From Alphaproteobacteria bacterium HGW-Alphaproteobacteria-1 (GTDB lineage Bacteria; Pseudomonadota; Alphaproteobacteria; Rhodobacterales; Rhodobacteraceae), in the NCBI GenBank assembly GCA_002842985.1, contig PHEQ01000001.1:186001-250000 (forward strand): a stretch of DNA of 64,000 bases, given 5' to 3'. The notes under the pieces are model-generated. The model was not told where the DNA came from, ran no database searches, and worked only from the letters and a program-made list of their open reading frames with translations. Below, in pieces: positions 33,999 to 42,868 of this stretch (within the stretch, counting starts at the first letter, position 1; each line of letters starts with the position of its first letter). The position numbers and the translations under genes are program-made.

Positions 33999-34954
33999 GC
34001 CCGCGCCCGCGCCAGCGTATCGGCCAGCCGCAGTGCCTCGATCAGCGAGGCGGGATTGGCGCGCCCCTGCCCCGCGATGTCAAGCGCCGTGCCATGATCG
34101 GGCGATGTGCGGATGAAGGGCAGCCCCAGCGTCACGTTCACGCCCCGGTCGAAATCGAGTGTCTTGATCGGAATGAGCGCCTGATCGTGATACATGGCAA
34201 TGGCCGCGTCATAGCCCGCGCGGGCCGCTGCATGAAACATCGTGTCGGCCGATACCGGGCCGCGCAGGTCCATTCCCCCGGCGCGCAACCGATCGAGAAC
34301 GGGAGCAATCACCTCTATCTCCTCGCGCCCCATGCGCCCGCCCTCGCCCGCGTGCGGGTTCAGCCCTGCCACCACCAGACGCGGTGCCGCAATCCCGAAA
34401 TCGCGGACAAGCGCGGCATGGGTGATGCGGATCGTCTCCTCCAGCAATTCGGCGGTCAGCGCCTGCGGCACCTCTGAAATCGGGATGTGGATCGTGGCGG
34501 GCACGACGCGCAGGGCGGGGCTGGCCAGCATCATCACAACCCGCCCCACCCCGGCCAGATGGGCCAGATATTCGGTATGGCCGGGAAAGGCGAAACCCGC
34601 CCCCTCCTGCAAGGCCTGCTTGTGGATGGGGGCCGTGCAGAGCGCGCTTGCCTCTGCGCCCTGCACCAGCGCCACGCCGCGCGCGATCACGTCGATCACG
34701 GCTTGGGCCTGTGCGCCCTGCGGCCGGCCGGGGGTGCGTGGGCCGGGAAAGGGATGGGCCAGCACCGGCAGCGCATCGTTCCCCGCCCGCGCCGCCTCGG
34801 ATGGCCGTTCGATCACCACCACAGGCACGCCCGCGGGCAGATGCGCCGGATCGCCGATCACGAAGAACGGCACGGACCCGCGCAACGCCGACCATGCGCT
34901 TGCGGCGATTTCCGGGCCGATGCCCGCCGGCTCTCCGCAGGTGAGCGCGATCAC
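33995..34954 (-). CDS. pdxA: 4-hydroxythreonine-4-phosphate dehydrogenase
   Basis: A 319-residue NAD-dependent enzyme of the DXP-dependent vitamin B6 pathway. The N-terminus [15 protein letters not shown], the [13 protein letters not shown] metal-histidine region, and the C-terminal [27 protein letters not shown] are diagnostic. It overlaps surA and rsmA by four bases each, so translation is coupled. Confidence 0.96.
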   Translation of the reverse strand: MIALTCGEPAGIGPEIAASAWSALRGSVPFFVIGDPAHLPAGVPVVVIERPSEAARAGNDALPVLAHPFPGPRTPGRPQGAQAQAVIDVIARGVALVQGAEASALCTAPIHKQALQEGAGFAFPGHTEYLAHLAGVGRVVMMLASPALRVVPATIHIPISEVPQALTAELLEETIRITHAALVRDFGIAAPRLVVAGLNPHAGEGGRMGREEIEVIAPVLDRLRAGGMDLRGPVSADTMFHAAARAGYDAAIAMYHDQALIPIKTLDFDRGVNVTLGLPFIRTSPDHGTALDIAGQGRANPASLIEALRLADTLARARA

Positions 34955-36204
34955 GGCTCCACGATCCGCGCCTCGGCCTTGAGCTGTTCGAGATACCCGT
35001 CCGCCAGCGACTGAATACGCTGGTTGCGGATGAAGTTGGTGAGGTTTTCCACCGTAGGCGCCTCGCCGTCGATCATCGGCGAGCGCCCGCAGAGCATCAG
35101 GAACACGAGCGTTTGGCCGTTGGCGCGGGTGAGGTTGGTCGAAACCTCTCCGGGATCGAGCAGGGTGAGTTCGGCGGCGATATCGGCGGGGATCTCCTCG
35201 GGCGGCAGCGATCCGCGCTCCAGCACCTCGGGCGGCTGTCCGAACGCCACGCCGTAAAGATCGTCGCAGGTGTCGACCGAGGCACGGACCTGCGCCGCGC
35301 GCGCCAGAGCCTGCTCGCTGCGCCCGCCGGGGATGTAGTAGGCGGCGTATTCGATGGCGGAATAGCGCGGCGCGGGCGGCTCGCCCTCGGCGATGTCGCG
35401 CAGCATGATGAGGGCGATGCCGCCCTCGATGGGCAGCGGATCGGAAATCTCGCCCGGCCCGAGATCAAGCGCCACCTGACGCAGAACCGGCGGCAGATCC
35501 GACAGGGCCTGCCAGTTCATGCGCCCGCCCGCGCCTGCCGAGGGCGCCGCGGAATGCTGGCGGGCAAAACCGGCAAATTGCGCCTCGCTCTGCGCCGTTG
35601 CGATTCGAGCGGCCAGCGCCTGCTTGGCCTCGGCATCCTCGAGGCTGGTGACGGGCAGGACGATTTCCGACAAAAGAACCCGCACCGGCGCCCCCCCCGA
35701 GAGCGCCCGTGTGGCGCGGTCGATCTCGGCCTCGGAGACCGAGACGCTTGAGGCAAAGCGCGCGCGCGTAAATTCGCGCCAGGTGATCCCGGCCGAGACG
35801 AAGGCCCGGAACGACTCCTTTGAGACGCCCGATTGCGCCAGACCGGCGATGAGTTCCTCGGCGGTCATGTTGGCGCGTGCGGCAAATTCCTCCATCCCCT
35901 CGGTCACGAAATCCTCGGGCAGGTTCATGCCGATCGCGCGCGCCGCCTCCTGCTTGAGGCGTTCCTCGATGAGTTGTTCGCGCGCAAGGCGGTTGGTGTC
36001 ACCCGGCGCGCGAAACAGCGTCAGCATCCGCGCGCGCTGCTGAAGCTCGTAGCGCGTCACGGCCATGTCATTGACAAAGATGACCGGTGCAAAGAGGTTC
36101 TGCGCCCGCGCCGGAGCCTGCGGCAGGGCGAGAGCCAAAATCAGCGTCAGACTCAACGCGACAAGCGCGTGCGGGATACGGGTAAGGCTCGGGGTCATGC
36201 TCAT
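34951..36204 (-). CDS. surA: Periplasmic chaperone/peptidyl-prolyl isomerase SurA
   Basis: A 417-residue exported chaperone for outer-membrane proteins. The start at ATG 36204 forms an ATGA overlap with lptD. A signal peptide ends near ARA-QN, then the SurA N-domain (FVNDMAVTRYELQQRARML) and parvulin-like segments follow (SEIVLPVTSLEDAEAKQALAA, LGPGEISDPLPIEGGIALIM). Its place between lptD and pdxA is the classic one and fits its role in assembling LptD. Confidence 0.92.
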   Translation of the reverse strand: MSMTPSLTRIPHALVALSLTLILALALPQAPARAQNLFAPVIFVNDMAVTRYELQQRARMLTLFRAPGDTNRLAREQLIEERLKQEAARAIGMNLPEDFVTEGMEEFAARANMTAEELIAGLAQSGVSKESFRAFVSAGITWREFTRARFASSVSVSEAEIDRATRALSGGAPVRVLLSEIVLPVTSLEDAEAKQALAARIATAQSEAQFAGFARQHSAAPSAGAGGRMNWQALSDLPPVLRQVALDLGPGEISDPLPIEGGIALIMLRDIAEGEPPAPRYSAIEYAAYYIPGGRSEQALARAAQVRASVDTCDDLYGVAFGQPPEVLERGSLPPEEIPADIAAELTLLDPGEVSTNLTRANGQTLVFLMLCGRSPMIDGEAPTVENLTNFIRNQRIQSLADGYLEQLKAEARIVEP

Positions 36205-38375
36205 GAGGTCCTGCATTTGCGAGTGTAGCTTGTGTCGCGGGTTCCGCTGCTGAAGCCGCGCAGCCCGATCACAAACCCGAAATTCGTCTCGGGATCAAGG
36301 ATAGTGGACGAGGTGAACCGGCGCGAGACCGAAAAGGTGATGTCGACACATTCGTTGGTGTAGGTCAGGCCCGCACCCGCGCGGATACTGCGCTGATCGG
36401 TGGTGTCGAAGCGCCACTCACCGCTCGCGGTCCAGTGATCGGCAAAGCGGTAACGGCCGTCGATGGCCCATTCGGAGATGGTGTCGGGGCGGTTTTCGCG
36501 CGCGTCTTTTTCCAGCCAGATATAGGTGGCCCCGATATCGGTGCGCGGATTGCGCCAACTGCCGCGCGCCTCGGCCTTGGTCACCTCGAAGCCGTCGTCG
36601 AAAAGGCCCCGCGCGGTGAACACAAGGCCGCTCTGGTTGCGGAACTGTCCGGCCAGAAGCAGGTCGGAGGTGCGATCGCTCAGGCCCGACGACGGGGTAA
36701 AGCTGCTCAGCCCCGATTTTTCGCGCAAGTGGTCGTCGCGATAGACCTGCCCCAGGGCAAAACGCCCCTCCCATCCGGCCGGATCGATGCGCGAGTAGCT
36801 GGCGCCATAGGCCGCGCTCAGGCCGCGCTCGCGCCGGTCGGGTGCAACGAAACGCGAGATGTTGAAAAGGTTGCCCTCGTCGAACTCGATCATCGTGTTT
36901 TCGTCATTGGGAATGTTCGGGTTCGACCCACCCGACCACGCCACCTGCAACATCGGCTCGATGACATGGGTCGCGCCATTGGCCACGATCTTCTGCAATG
37001 GCCAGCGCAGTTGAAGCGCGGCGCGGGGGGTGATCTCGGTGGCCTGAGAGTCGGCCGTCTGGCCGATGTCGCGCAATTCGAAATGATCGAAGGCGAGACC
37101 CGTCTCTATCCGGGCGATCACCCCCGCGGGCAACACCCATTGCCGCAACCAATCCGCCTCGACGGAAAACCGCGCCATGTCGCGCCCGTCCGCGAACAGA
37201 TCTGCATCAGGCCCGTCGATGCTGAGGCTGGAATTGCGCTGATGGCCATGCGCCAGCGCCGTCAGCCGCACCTCGCCCCCCAGCCAGCGCGGGAAGAGCC
37301 GCCGCTGATACTCGCCATTGGCGGCAAGGCTCGGCAGGGTCGAGTTCTCTTCCCCCTCCCGCAGGGTCCGGAAATGATCGAGCGCGAGGCGCGCATACTC
37401 GTCGCGCCGCGCCCGCTCGACCGAGATACCGCTCTGAAGCCGGTCCTTGTCCGAGAAATCGTGATCGAGCAGGAACGTATCGTCGCTCGTGTATTCAATG
37501 CCGAAGCGCAGCACGAAATCGCGCGGCAGATCGAAGCGCCCGGTGGAGAAGACATAGCCGCGTGTGCCCTCGTTGCTGAAATCGTCATCGGCGATCGCGC
37601 CGTTGAATTCGATCTCGCCACGGCGGAACATCTGGCGATAGCGCAGTTCCAGCCGCTTGGAATTGGTGGCGTAGAAAGGCGCGATGGTCAGGTCACGGTG
37701 CTCTCCCAGCGTGATGAAATAGGGCACCCGAACGCCCGTTCCCAGAAGGCTCGAATTGACTACGGAGGGCGTGAGAAAGCCGGTCGCGCGCTTGACCGAG
37801 CCATCGGGCAGGCTGAGGCGCGGCAGGTAGAAGACCGGCGTATCGAGCACGCGGAACTGCGCGTTGTAGAAGTAAAGCCGGTTCTTGTCCTGATCATGCA
37901 CAAGCCGCTCGGCGCGGATCTGCCAGAGCGGCGGGCGGCCCGTGTCGCAGACCCGGCAGGAGGTGACCGTGGCCTTGTAAAGCTCGTTGAGGCGCGCATC
38001 CGTGCGGCGCATCTCGTGGGCGGCAAGCTGAAGCTGCTCGTGCATCACCACCCGCGCACCGCGCAGGATGCCGTCCGACAGGTCGCTGTCGAGCGCGGCG
38101 CTGTCGGCGAGCACCACGGTCTCAGCGCCCTCGCTGAGGCTGAGCGGGCCGGTGATCGTCAGCCGGTCGGTGGCGCGGTCGTAGACGATCTCGCGCGCGG
38201 TCAGGCGGCGACCCTGATAGAGCGCCTCGACATTGCCACTTGCGATCAGGCGATTGTCGGCCGTCAGGCGCACCTCGTCGGCCACCAGCATCGCCATGTC
38301 TGACGGCGCGCCCTGCGCGGCCAGCGGCGCGCTCCAGACCAGAAGGGCAAACGTGACGGCAACAAGGGCCCGCAT
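36201..38375 (-). CDS. lptD: LPS-assembly outer-membrane protein LptD
   Basis: A 724-residue exported protein that inserts lipopolysaccharide into the outer leaflet. The signal peptide ends near LAA-QGA. An OstA-type N-terminal domain (VADEVRLTADNRLIASGNVEAL) precedes the 26-stranded beta-barrel. Cysteines in SCRVCDTG, ECVDITF and the C-terminal RKCRTS are candidates for the interdomain disulfides needed for function. Its ATG overlaps the lptG stop (TGATG), and its stop overlaps surA. Confidence 0.95.
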   Translation of the reverse strand: MRALVAVTFALLVWSAPLAAQGAPSDMAMLVADEVRLTADNRLIASGNVEALYQGRRLTAREIVYDRATDRLTITGPLSLSEGAETVVLADSAALDSDLSDGILRGARVVMHEQLQLAAHEMRRTDARLNELYKATVTSCRVCDTGRPPLWQIRAERLVHDQDKNRLYFYNAQFRVLDTPVFYLPRLSLPDGSVKRATGFLTPSVVNSSLLGTGVRVPYFITLGEHRDLTIAPFYATNSKRLELRYRQMFRRGEIEFNGAIADDDFSNEGTRGYVFSTGRFDLPRDFVLRFGIEYTSDDTFLLDHDFSDKDRLQSGISVERARRDEYARLALDHFRTLREGEENSTLPSLAANGEYQRRLFPRWLGGEVRLTALAHGHQRNSSLSIDGPDADLFADGRDMARFSVEADWLRQWVLPAGVIARIETGLAFDHFELRDIGQTADSQATEITPRAALQLRWPLQKIVANGATHVIEPMLQVAWSGGSNPNIPNDENTMIEFDEGNLFNISRFVAPDRRERGLSAAYGASYSRIDPAGWEGRFALGQVYRDDHLREKSGLSSFTPSSGLSDRTSDLLLAGQFRNQSGLVFTARGLFDDGFEVTKAEARGSWRNPRTDIGATYIWLEKDARENRPDTISEWAIDGRYRFADHWTASGEWRFDTTDQRSIRAGAGLTYTNECVDITFSVSRRFTSSTILDPETNFGFVIGLRGFSSGTRDTSYTRKCRTS

Positions 38376-39466
38376 CAGCCATCCTCCAGATGCAGAATGA
38401 TCCCGAGCGCAAGCAAAAGCGCCGCCACCGGCGGTGCCCAGGCCGCCAGCGCCACGGGTATCTGTCCGTTCTCGCCCAGAATCTGCGCGAAATTGCGGAT
38501 GTAATAAAGCCCGAAGCCCGCGATCACCGCGAACAGGACCTTGAGCCCCACATTCGCGCCACGCACGTGACCGATGGTGAAGGCCGCCGCCATCAACACC
38601 AGCGACACCAGAAACAGCGGGCGGGACAATTCGCTCTGGAACCAGACCGCGTAGCGGCGCGCGGAAAAGCCCGACGCCTCCATCTGCGCAATGAAGCGCG
38701 GCAATTCCCAGACCGGGATGAAACGCGGCCGGCCGAAGCTTTCGAGGATGCGATCCTGCGTGAGATCCGACGGCAGCGAGATCACCGCCTGTCGTTCGGC
38801 CTCGGCCTCGGGGTTGGTGCCACGCGCGAGGTTCCAGATCTTGGCGTTCTCGAGGCTCCATGCGCCGCGTTCCAGTCGCGCCACCTCGGCGTTGATGCGC
38901 CGTTGCGGCGTACCGTCCGAGGCGAATTCCAGAAAATTCGGCCCGTAGAGCGTGCCCAGATCAGAGCTTGCCCGCTCGGCAAAGATCACCGTCTGACCGT
39001 CCGCATCGCCCTGCCGCAGCCACAGCCCCTCCTCGGAGAGCGCAAAGGCCGCCGTCTCGACCCCCTTGTAACGGTTCGAAAGGTCATGCTCGCGCTTGGA
39101 GGCAGCGGCGACGATGGGATTGCCCACGGCCACGATGAGCACGCCCAGAAGGAAGGTTGCCACGACCGGGGCCATCAGGCCGCGCAGCGCCGAGCGCCCC
39201 GCCGCGCGCAAGACCACAAGTTCGGACGAGCGCGCCATGCGCACGAAGAGCGCCACCGAGGCGAGGATCACCACCAGCGGCAGGATCTCGTAATTGGCCC
39301 AGGGCATCGCCAGCGCCACGAGGCCCAGAACCTGACCGAGCGACAGGGTCGGGTGATCCCCCAAGGTATCCATCAGTTCGATCAGCGCCATGACGGTGCC
39401 CAGAGACAGCGCCACGCCAAGGACGCTGAACACGAACCGCCGCGCGAAATAGATATGCAGAATCAT
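38375..39466 (-). CDS. lptG: LPS export permease LptG
   Basis: A 363-residue inner-membrane permease (YjgQ family) that with LptF and LptB extracts LPS. Six hydrophobic helices flank a beta-jellyroll periplasmic domain. The N-terminus MILHIYFARRFVFSVLGV and ELVVLRAAGRSALRGL coupling segment are typical. It overlaps lptF by ATGA and lptD by TGATG. The lptB and lptA genes are not in the window. Confidence 0.93.
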   Translation of the reverse strand: MILHIYFARRFVFSVLGVALSLGTVMALIELMDTLGDHPTLSLGQVLGLVALAMPWANYEILPLVVILASVALFVRMARSSELVVLRAAGRSALRGLMAPVVATFLLGVLIVAVGNPIVAAASKREHDLSNRYKGVETAAFALSEEGLWLRQGDADGQTVIFAERASSDLGTLYGPNFLEFASDGTPQRRINAEVARLERGAWSLENAKIWNLARGTNPEAEAERQAVISLPSDLTQDRILESFGRPRFIPVWELPRFIAQMEASGFSARRYAVWFQSELSRPLFLVSLVLMAAAFTIGHVRGANVGLKVLFAVIAGFGLYYIRNFAQILGENGQIPVALAAWAPPVAALLLALGIILHLEDG

Positions 39467-40611
39467 GACACCGCCTCCGCGCGCCTGCGCCGGAAGCCCG
39501 ATGTGACCCATGCCCAGAAGACAGGATGATGCGCCAGCCACAGCAACACGAGCGAAAGCGCGATCCCCGCGAGCACAGGCAGATAAAGCAGCGGCCAGAG
39601 CGCGGCATTGGAGATGACCGGCCCGAGGCTTGCGCTGCGCGCCACCTCGACCCCCACGAGAAGCCCGAAGGCCACCAGCACCTGACGCCAGACGCCAAGC
39701 CGGTTATAGGATCCCACCATCAACGTGCTGAACCCCACAAGCGCCGCCACCACGCACATCAGCGCGGCGGTAAAGCGACTGTGGAGCTCCACCATCACCT
39801 CACCGGGGCTTGCGCCCGTGCGCTCTGCAATACCACCGGGATCGCGCAAAAGCTCTGGCGTGCCCGCGAAGGTCACCTTGTTGAGGTTGATCCCGCTGCG
39901 GCTGAGAAGACTGGTGATGTCATAGGAAAAATCGTCGAAATGCGTGACGAAGAGCCGCGGGTCAGAGATGCGGAGGGTCTGCGCCAGCCCCGAGACCATC
40001 ACCAGCCGCGACCCCGCCCCGTCCGCCACCAGATAGGCGCGCGAGGAGGTGTAGGTCAGCGCCCTGTCGGGGTCGCGCCGGTCCGACAGGAACACGTCGC
40101 GCAATTCGCCCTCGAGCGTGATCTGCCGGATATAGAAGGTGATGCCGGGCGCGGGGTGCAGGAATTCGCCCTCGCTCAGCAGCCGCGCCGCGACATTGGC
40201 TGAAATCTCGCTCTCGCGCAGGCGCAGCTGGCTCAGGCTGTTGGGGATGAGCATATGCGCAAGCAGGCTCATCATCAGCGCCACGATCACGCCAAAGACG
40301 AGCACCGCACGGCCCAGACGAAAGGGCGAATAACCGGTGGCCTGAATGACGGTCAGCTCGCTCTCCGATGACAGGCGGTGGACCACATAGACCGCAGCGG
40401 CAAAGGCGGCGATCGGCAACATGCCGCCGATCACCGTCGGCAGCGTCAGCGCGGTGAATTCGAGAAACACCCATGCCGGCTGGCCATCGCCAATGAGCTT
40501 GTCGAACATGCGCACCGCCTTGTTGATCCAGAGGATCGAGACAAGCACAAGCGCGAAAAAACCGAACAAAACCATCAATTGCGACAGCAAATATCTGTCG
40601 AATCTGGTCAA
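39463..40611 (-). CDS. lptF: LPS export permease LptF, TTG start
   Basis: A 382-residue inner-membrane permease, partner of LptG. The best start is a TTG at 40611 (giving M-TRFDRYLLSQL), because a GGGGGA site sits six bases upstream and relatives begin at the same residue; a TTG at 40644 is the alternative. Six helices and a periplasmic beta domain are visible, with ESELTVIQATGYSPFRL as the ATPase-coupling segment. It is first in the lptFGD-surA-pdxA-rsmA operon and divergent from pepA. Confidence 0.9.
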   Translation of the reverse strand: MTRFDRYLLSQLMVLFGFFALVLVSILWINKAVRMFDKLIGDGQPAWVFLEFTALTLPTVIGGMLPIAAFAAAVYVVHRLSSESELTVIQATGYSPFRLGRAVLVFGVIVALMMSLLAHMLIPNSLSQLRLRESEISANVAARLLSEGEFLHPAPGITFYIRQITLEGELRDVFLSDRRDPDRALTYTSSRAYLVADGAGSRLVMVSGLAQTLRISDPRLFVTHFDDFSYDITSLLSRSGINLNKVTFAGTPELLRDPGGIAERTGASPGEVMVELHSRFTAALMCVVAALVGFSTLMVGSYNRLGVWRQVLVAFGLLVGVEVARSASLGPVISNAALWPLLYLPVLAGIALSLVLLWLAHHPVFWAWVTSGFRRRRAEAVS

Positions 40612-40742
40612 CGCGTCCCCCAAGTCAGCAGTTCTGACCGGCAACCTAGCCGAAACATGCGCCGGGGAAAACTGCTAACTGGCCATTGGCGAACGGGCGC
40701 GCTAGGTCTGGAAAAACCACGGGACAAAAGGGAGACACCACC

Positions 40743-42215
40743 ATGACCGCAATCGCCGATCTGCGCTTTGCCGAAACCGATCTTGATGCCATCGCAGGGG
40801 CTTCGGGCCGCGTCGCGGTCTTCATCACGCCCGACGGCAAGCTCGACGCCGAGGGACGGCGCGTCAACCGGCTGATGCGCGGGGGGCTCAACCGGCTGAT
40901 CGAGGGCGGCGCGCTGGCGAAGAAACAGGCAGGCGACGTGATCTCGCTGGGCTGGCCCGCAGGGCTGGCGGCGGAGGCGCTTGACGTGGCGGTGCTGCCG
41001 CGCAACGCCACCGTGGACGAGAGCCGCCGCGCCGGCGTGGCGCTTGGCCGCGCCAAGGGCGACAAGGCACTGACCATTCTCGGAACCTCGCTCAAGCGCG
41101 CGGGCGAGGTGGCGCTCGGCGCGGTGCTGCGCGGCTATGATTATGCCGCCCACAAGACCGGCGACAAGACCGAGCCGGGCGCGATCACCGTGACCGTCAA
41201 GGACGTGGCCGAGGCCGAGGCGGCATTTGCCCCCGCCCGCGCCGTGGCCGAGGGCGTGTTCCTCACCCGCGATCTGGTCAACGCGCCCGCCAACCACCTG
41301 ACCACCACCGCCTTTGCCGAAGAGATCAAGGGGCTGGCCGAGCTTGGCCTCAAGATCACGGTCCTTGAGGAAAAGGACATGGCCAAGCTGGGCATGGGCG
41401 CGCTTCTGTCGGTCGGTCAGGGCAGCGCCAGCCCCTCCAAACTGGCCGTGATGGAATGGCAGGGCGGCGCCAAGGGCGACGCGCCGCTGGCGCTTGTCGG
41501 CAAGGGCGTGGTCTTCGACACCGGCGGCATCTCGATCAAGCCGGCGCAGGGCATGGAGGAGATGACCATGGACATGGCCGGCGCGGGCGTGGTCACGGGC
41601 GTGATGCGCGCGCTCGCGGGACGCAAGGCGCGCGCCAATGTCGTCGGCCTTGTCGGGCTGGTGGAGAACATGGTCTCGGACCGCGCCACGCGGCCCGGCG
41701 ACGTGGTCACCTCGATGAAGGGCGACACGATCGAGGTGATCAACACCGATGCCGAGGGGCGGCTCGTGCTGGCCGATGTGCTTTGGTATGCGCAGGAAAC
41801 CTATCGTCCGCGCGGCGTGATCGACCTGGCCACCCTCACGGGGGCCTGCATCGTAGCACTCGGGCATGAAAACGCCGCAGCACTATCGAATGACGATGCG
41901 CTCTGCGACGCGGTGCTCAAGGCAGCAAAAGCCGAGGGCGAGGGCCTGTGGCGGCTGCCCTTGGGCAAGGCCTATGCCGACATGATGAAAAGCCGCATCG
42001 CCGATGTGAAGAATTCGGGCGGGCGGCCTGCCGGCACGATCACGGCATCGGAGTTCCTGCACCGGTTCATTCAGGACGGTGTGCCATGGGTGCATCTCGA
42101 CATTGCCGGCGTGGCCAGTGTGGGGGCCGAGACGCCCTATGCCCCCAAGGGCGCGTCGGGCTGGGGCGTCATGACGCTCGACCGGCTGGTGCGCGAGATG
42201 TTCGAGACGGATTGA
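40743..42215 (+). CDS. pepA: Leucyl aminopeptidase (M17)
   Basis: A 490-residue cytosolic di-metal exopeptidase. ATG 40743 follows AAGGGAGA. Metal-ligand motifs are GKGVVFDTGGISIKPAQGM and NTDAEGRLVLADVL, the M17 signature. Some orthologues also bind DNA at cer/carAB sites. Its stop overlaps the holC start (TGATG). It is divergent from lptF, an arrangement that is widely conserved. Confidence 0.95.
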   Translation: MTAIADLRFAETDLDAIAGASGRVAVFITPDGKLDAEGRRVNRLMRGGLNRLIEGGALAKKQAGDVISLGWPAGLAAEALDVAVLPRNATVDESRRAGVALGRAKGDKALTILGTSLKRAGEVALGAVLRGYDYAAHKTGDKTEPGAITVTVKDVAEAEAAFAPARAVAEGVFLTRDLVNAPANHLTTTAFAEEIKGLAELGLKITVLEEKDMAKLGMGALLSVGQGSASPSKLAVMEWQGGAKGDAPLALVGKGVVFDTGGISIKPAQGMEEMTMDMAGAGVVTGVMRALAGRKARANVVGLVGLVENMVSDRATRPGDVVTSMKGDTIEVINTDAEGRLVLADVLWYAQETYRPRGVIDLATLTGACIVALGHENAAALSNDDALCDAVLKAAKAEGEGLWRLPLGKAYADMMKSRIADVKNSGGRPAGTITASEFLHRFIQDGVPWVHLDIAGVASVGAETPYAPKGASGWGVMTLDRLVREMFETD

Positions 42216-42673
42216 TGGGGGCTGCCTATTTCTATCACCTGACCCGCCGCCCGCTGGAGGAGACCTTGCCGCTGCTGCTGGACAAGGCGCTTGGCGCGGG
42301 CTGGCGGGTGGCGGTGCGCGGGGTTGACGACGCACGTCTGGACTGGCTCGACGCACGGCTCTGGCTTGGCCCGGAGGACGGGTTCCTGCCTCATGGCCGC
42401 GCGGGCGGTCCGCATGATGCGCTCCAGCCGGTGCTTTTGACCACCGGGCCAGAGCGCCCCAACGGGGCGGCCTGCGTCATGGCGGTGGACGGGGCCCCGG
42501 TGACACCCGAGGAGGTGCAGGCGCTGGAGCGCGTGTGCATCCTCTTTGACGGCAATGACGGGCGGGCCGTCGAGGGCGCGCGCGCCCAATGGCGCGCCCT
42601 CACCGGCGCGGGCTGTTCGGCGCAATACTGGTCCGAGGCGTCAGGCCGCTGGGAGAAGAAGGCCGAGGCCTGA
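42215..42673 (+). CDS. holC: DNA polymerase III chi subunit
   Basis: A 152-residue protein that links the clamp loader to SSB. The N-terminus AAYFYHLTRRPLEETLPLLL and the SSB-side segment FLPHGRAGGPHDALQPVLLT are family hallmarks. Its ATG overlaps the pepA TGA. The pepA-holC pair is conserved in proteobacteria. A GC hairpin follows 10 bp after its stop. Confidence 0.92.
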   Translation: MGAAYFYHLTRRPLEETLPLLLDKALGAGWRVAVRGVDDARLDWLDARLWLGPEDGFLPHGRAGGPHDALQPVLLTTGPERPNGAACVMAVDGAPVTPEEVQALERVCILFDGNDGRAVEGARAQWRALTGAGCSAQYWSEASGRWEKKAEA

Positions 42674-42682
42674 GCCCCCTGC

Positions 42683-42710
42683 CCCGCGGGCCCCGTCGGG
42701 GCCTTGCGGG
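42683..42710 (+). terminator. GC-rich hairpin after holC
   Basis: Outer arms CCCGC/GCGGG and inner arms GGCCCC/GGGGCC around GTC. It begins 10 bp after the holC stop. There is no T-run, so termination would be weak or Rho-assisted. Confidence 0.45.
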
Positions 42711-42781
42711 ATAACGCGCCAACGCGCTCGACCCGGACACCGCCGCGCGATGACCTGCGGCTGACTTTCCGCCATGCCCTA

Positions 42782-42821
42782 TAGCCCAGCAGCCTGCGCG
42801 CGATCACCTGCGCCTGGATTT
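42782..42821 (-). repeat. Extra copy of the mcd 3' end (40 bp)
   Basis: Forty bases identical to 42870-42909, which encode the last 12-13 residues (ending ARRLLG) and the stop of the acyl-CoA dehydrogenase. The copy lies 88 bp downstream of the true end in the same orientation, beyond a strong hairpin. Confidence 0.85.
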
Positions 42822-42835
42822 ACGCGTGCTGCGGA

Positions 42836-42860
42836 GGAAAACGTCCCCCGGACGTTTTCC
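42836..42860. terminator. 11-bp perfect hairpin downstream of mcd
   Basis: GGAAAACGTCC and GGACGTTTTCC form a perfect stem with a CCC loop, 9 bp beyond the mcd stop. It sits exactly between the two copies of the 40-bp repeat. It may be a terminator for mcd or a small palindromic element. Confidence 0.6.
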
Positions 42861-42868
42861 GACACCGT

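Noticed and set aside
40627..40676. 7-bp inverted repeat AGCAGTT/AACTGCT between lptF and pepA
   Set aside because: The arms are short with a 36-bp spacer; this is within chance expectation in the absence of a second copy.
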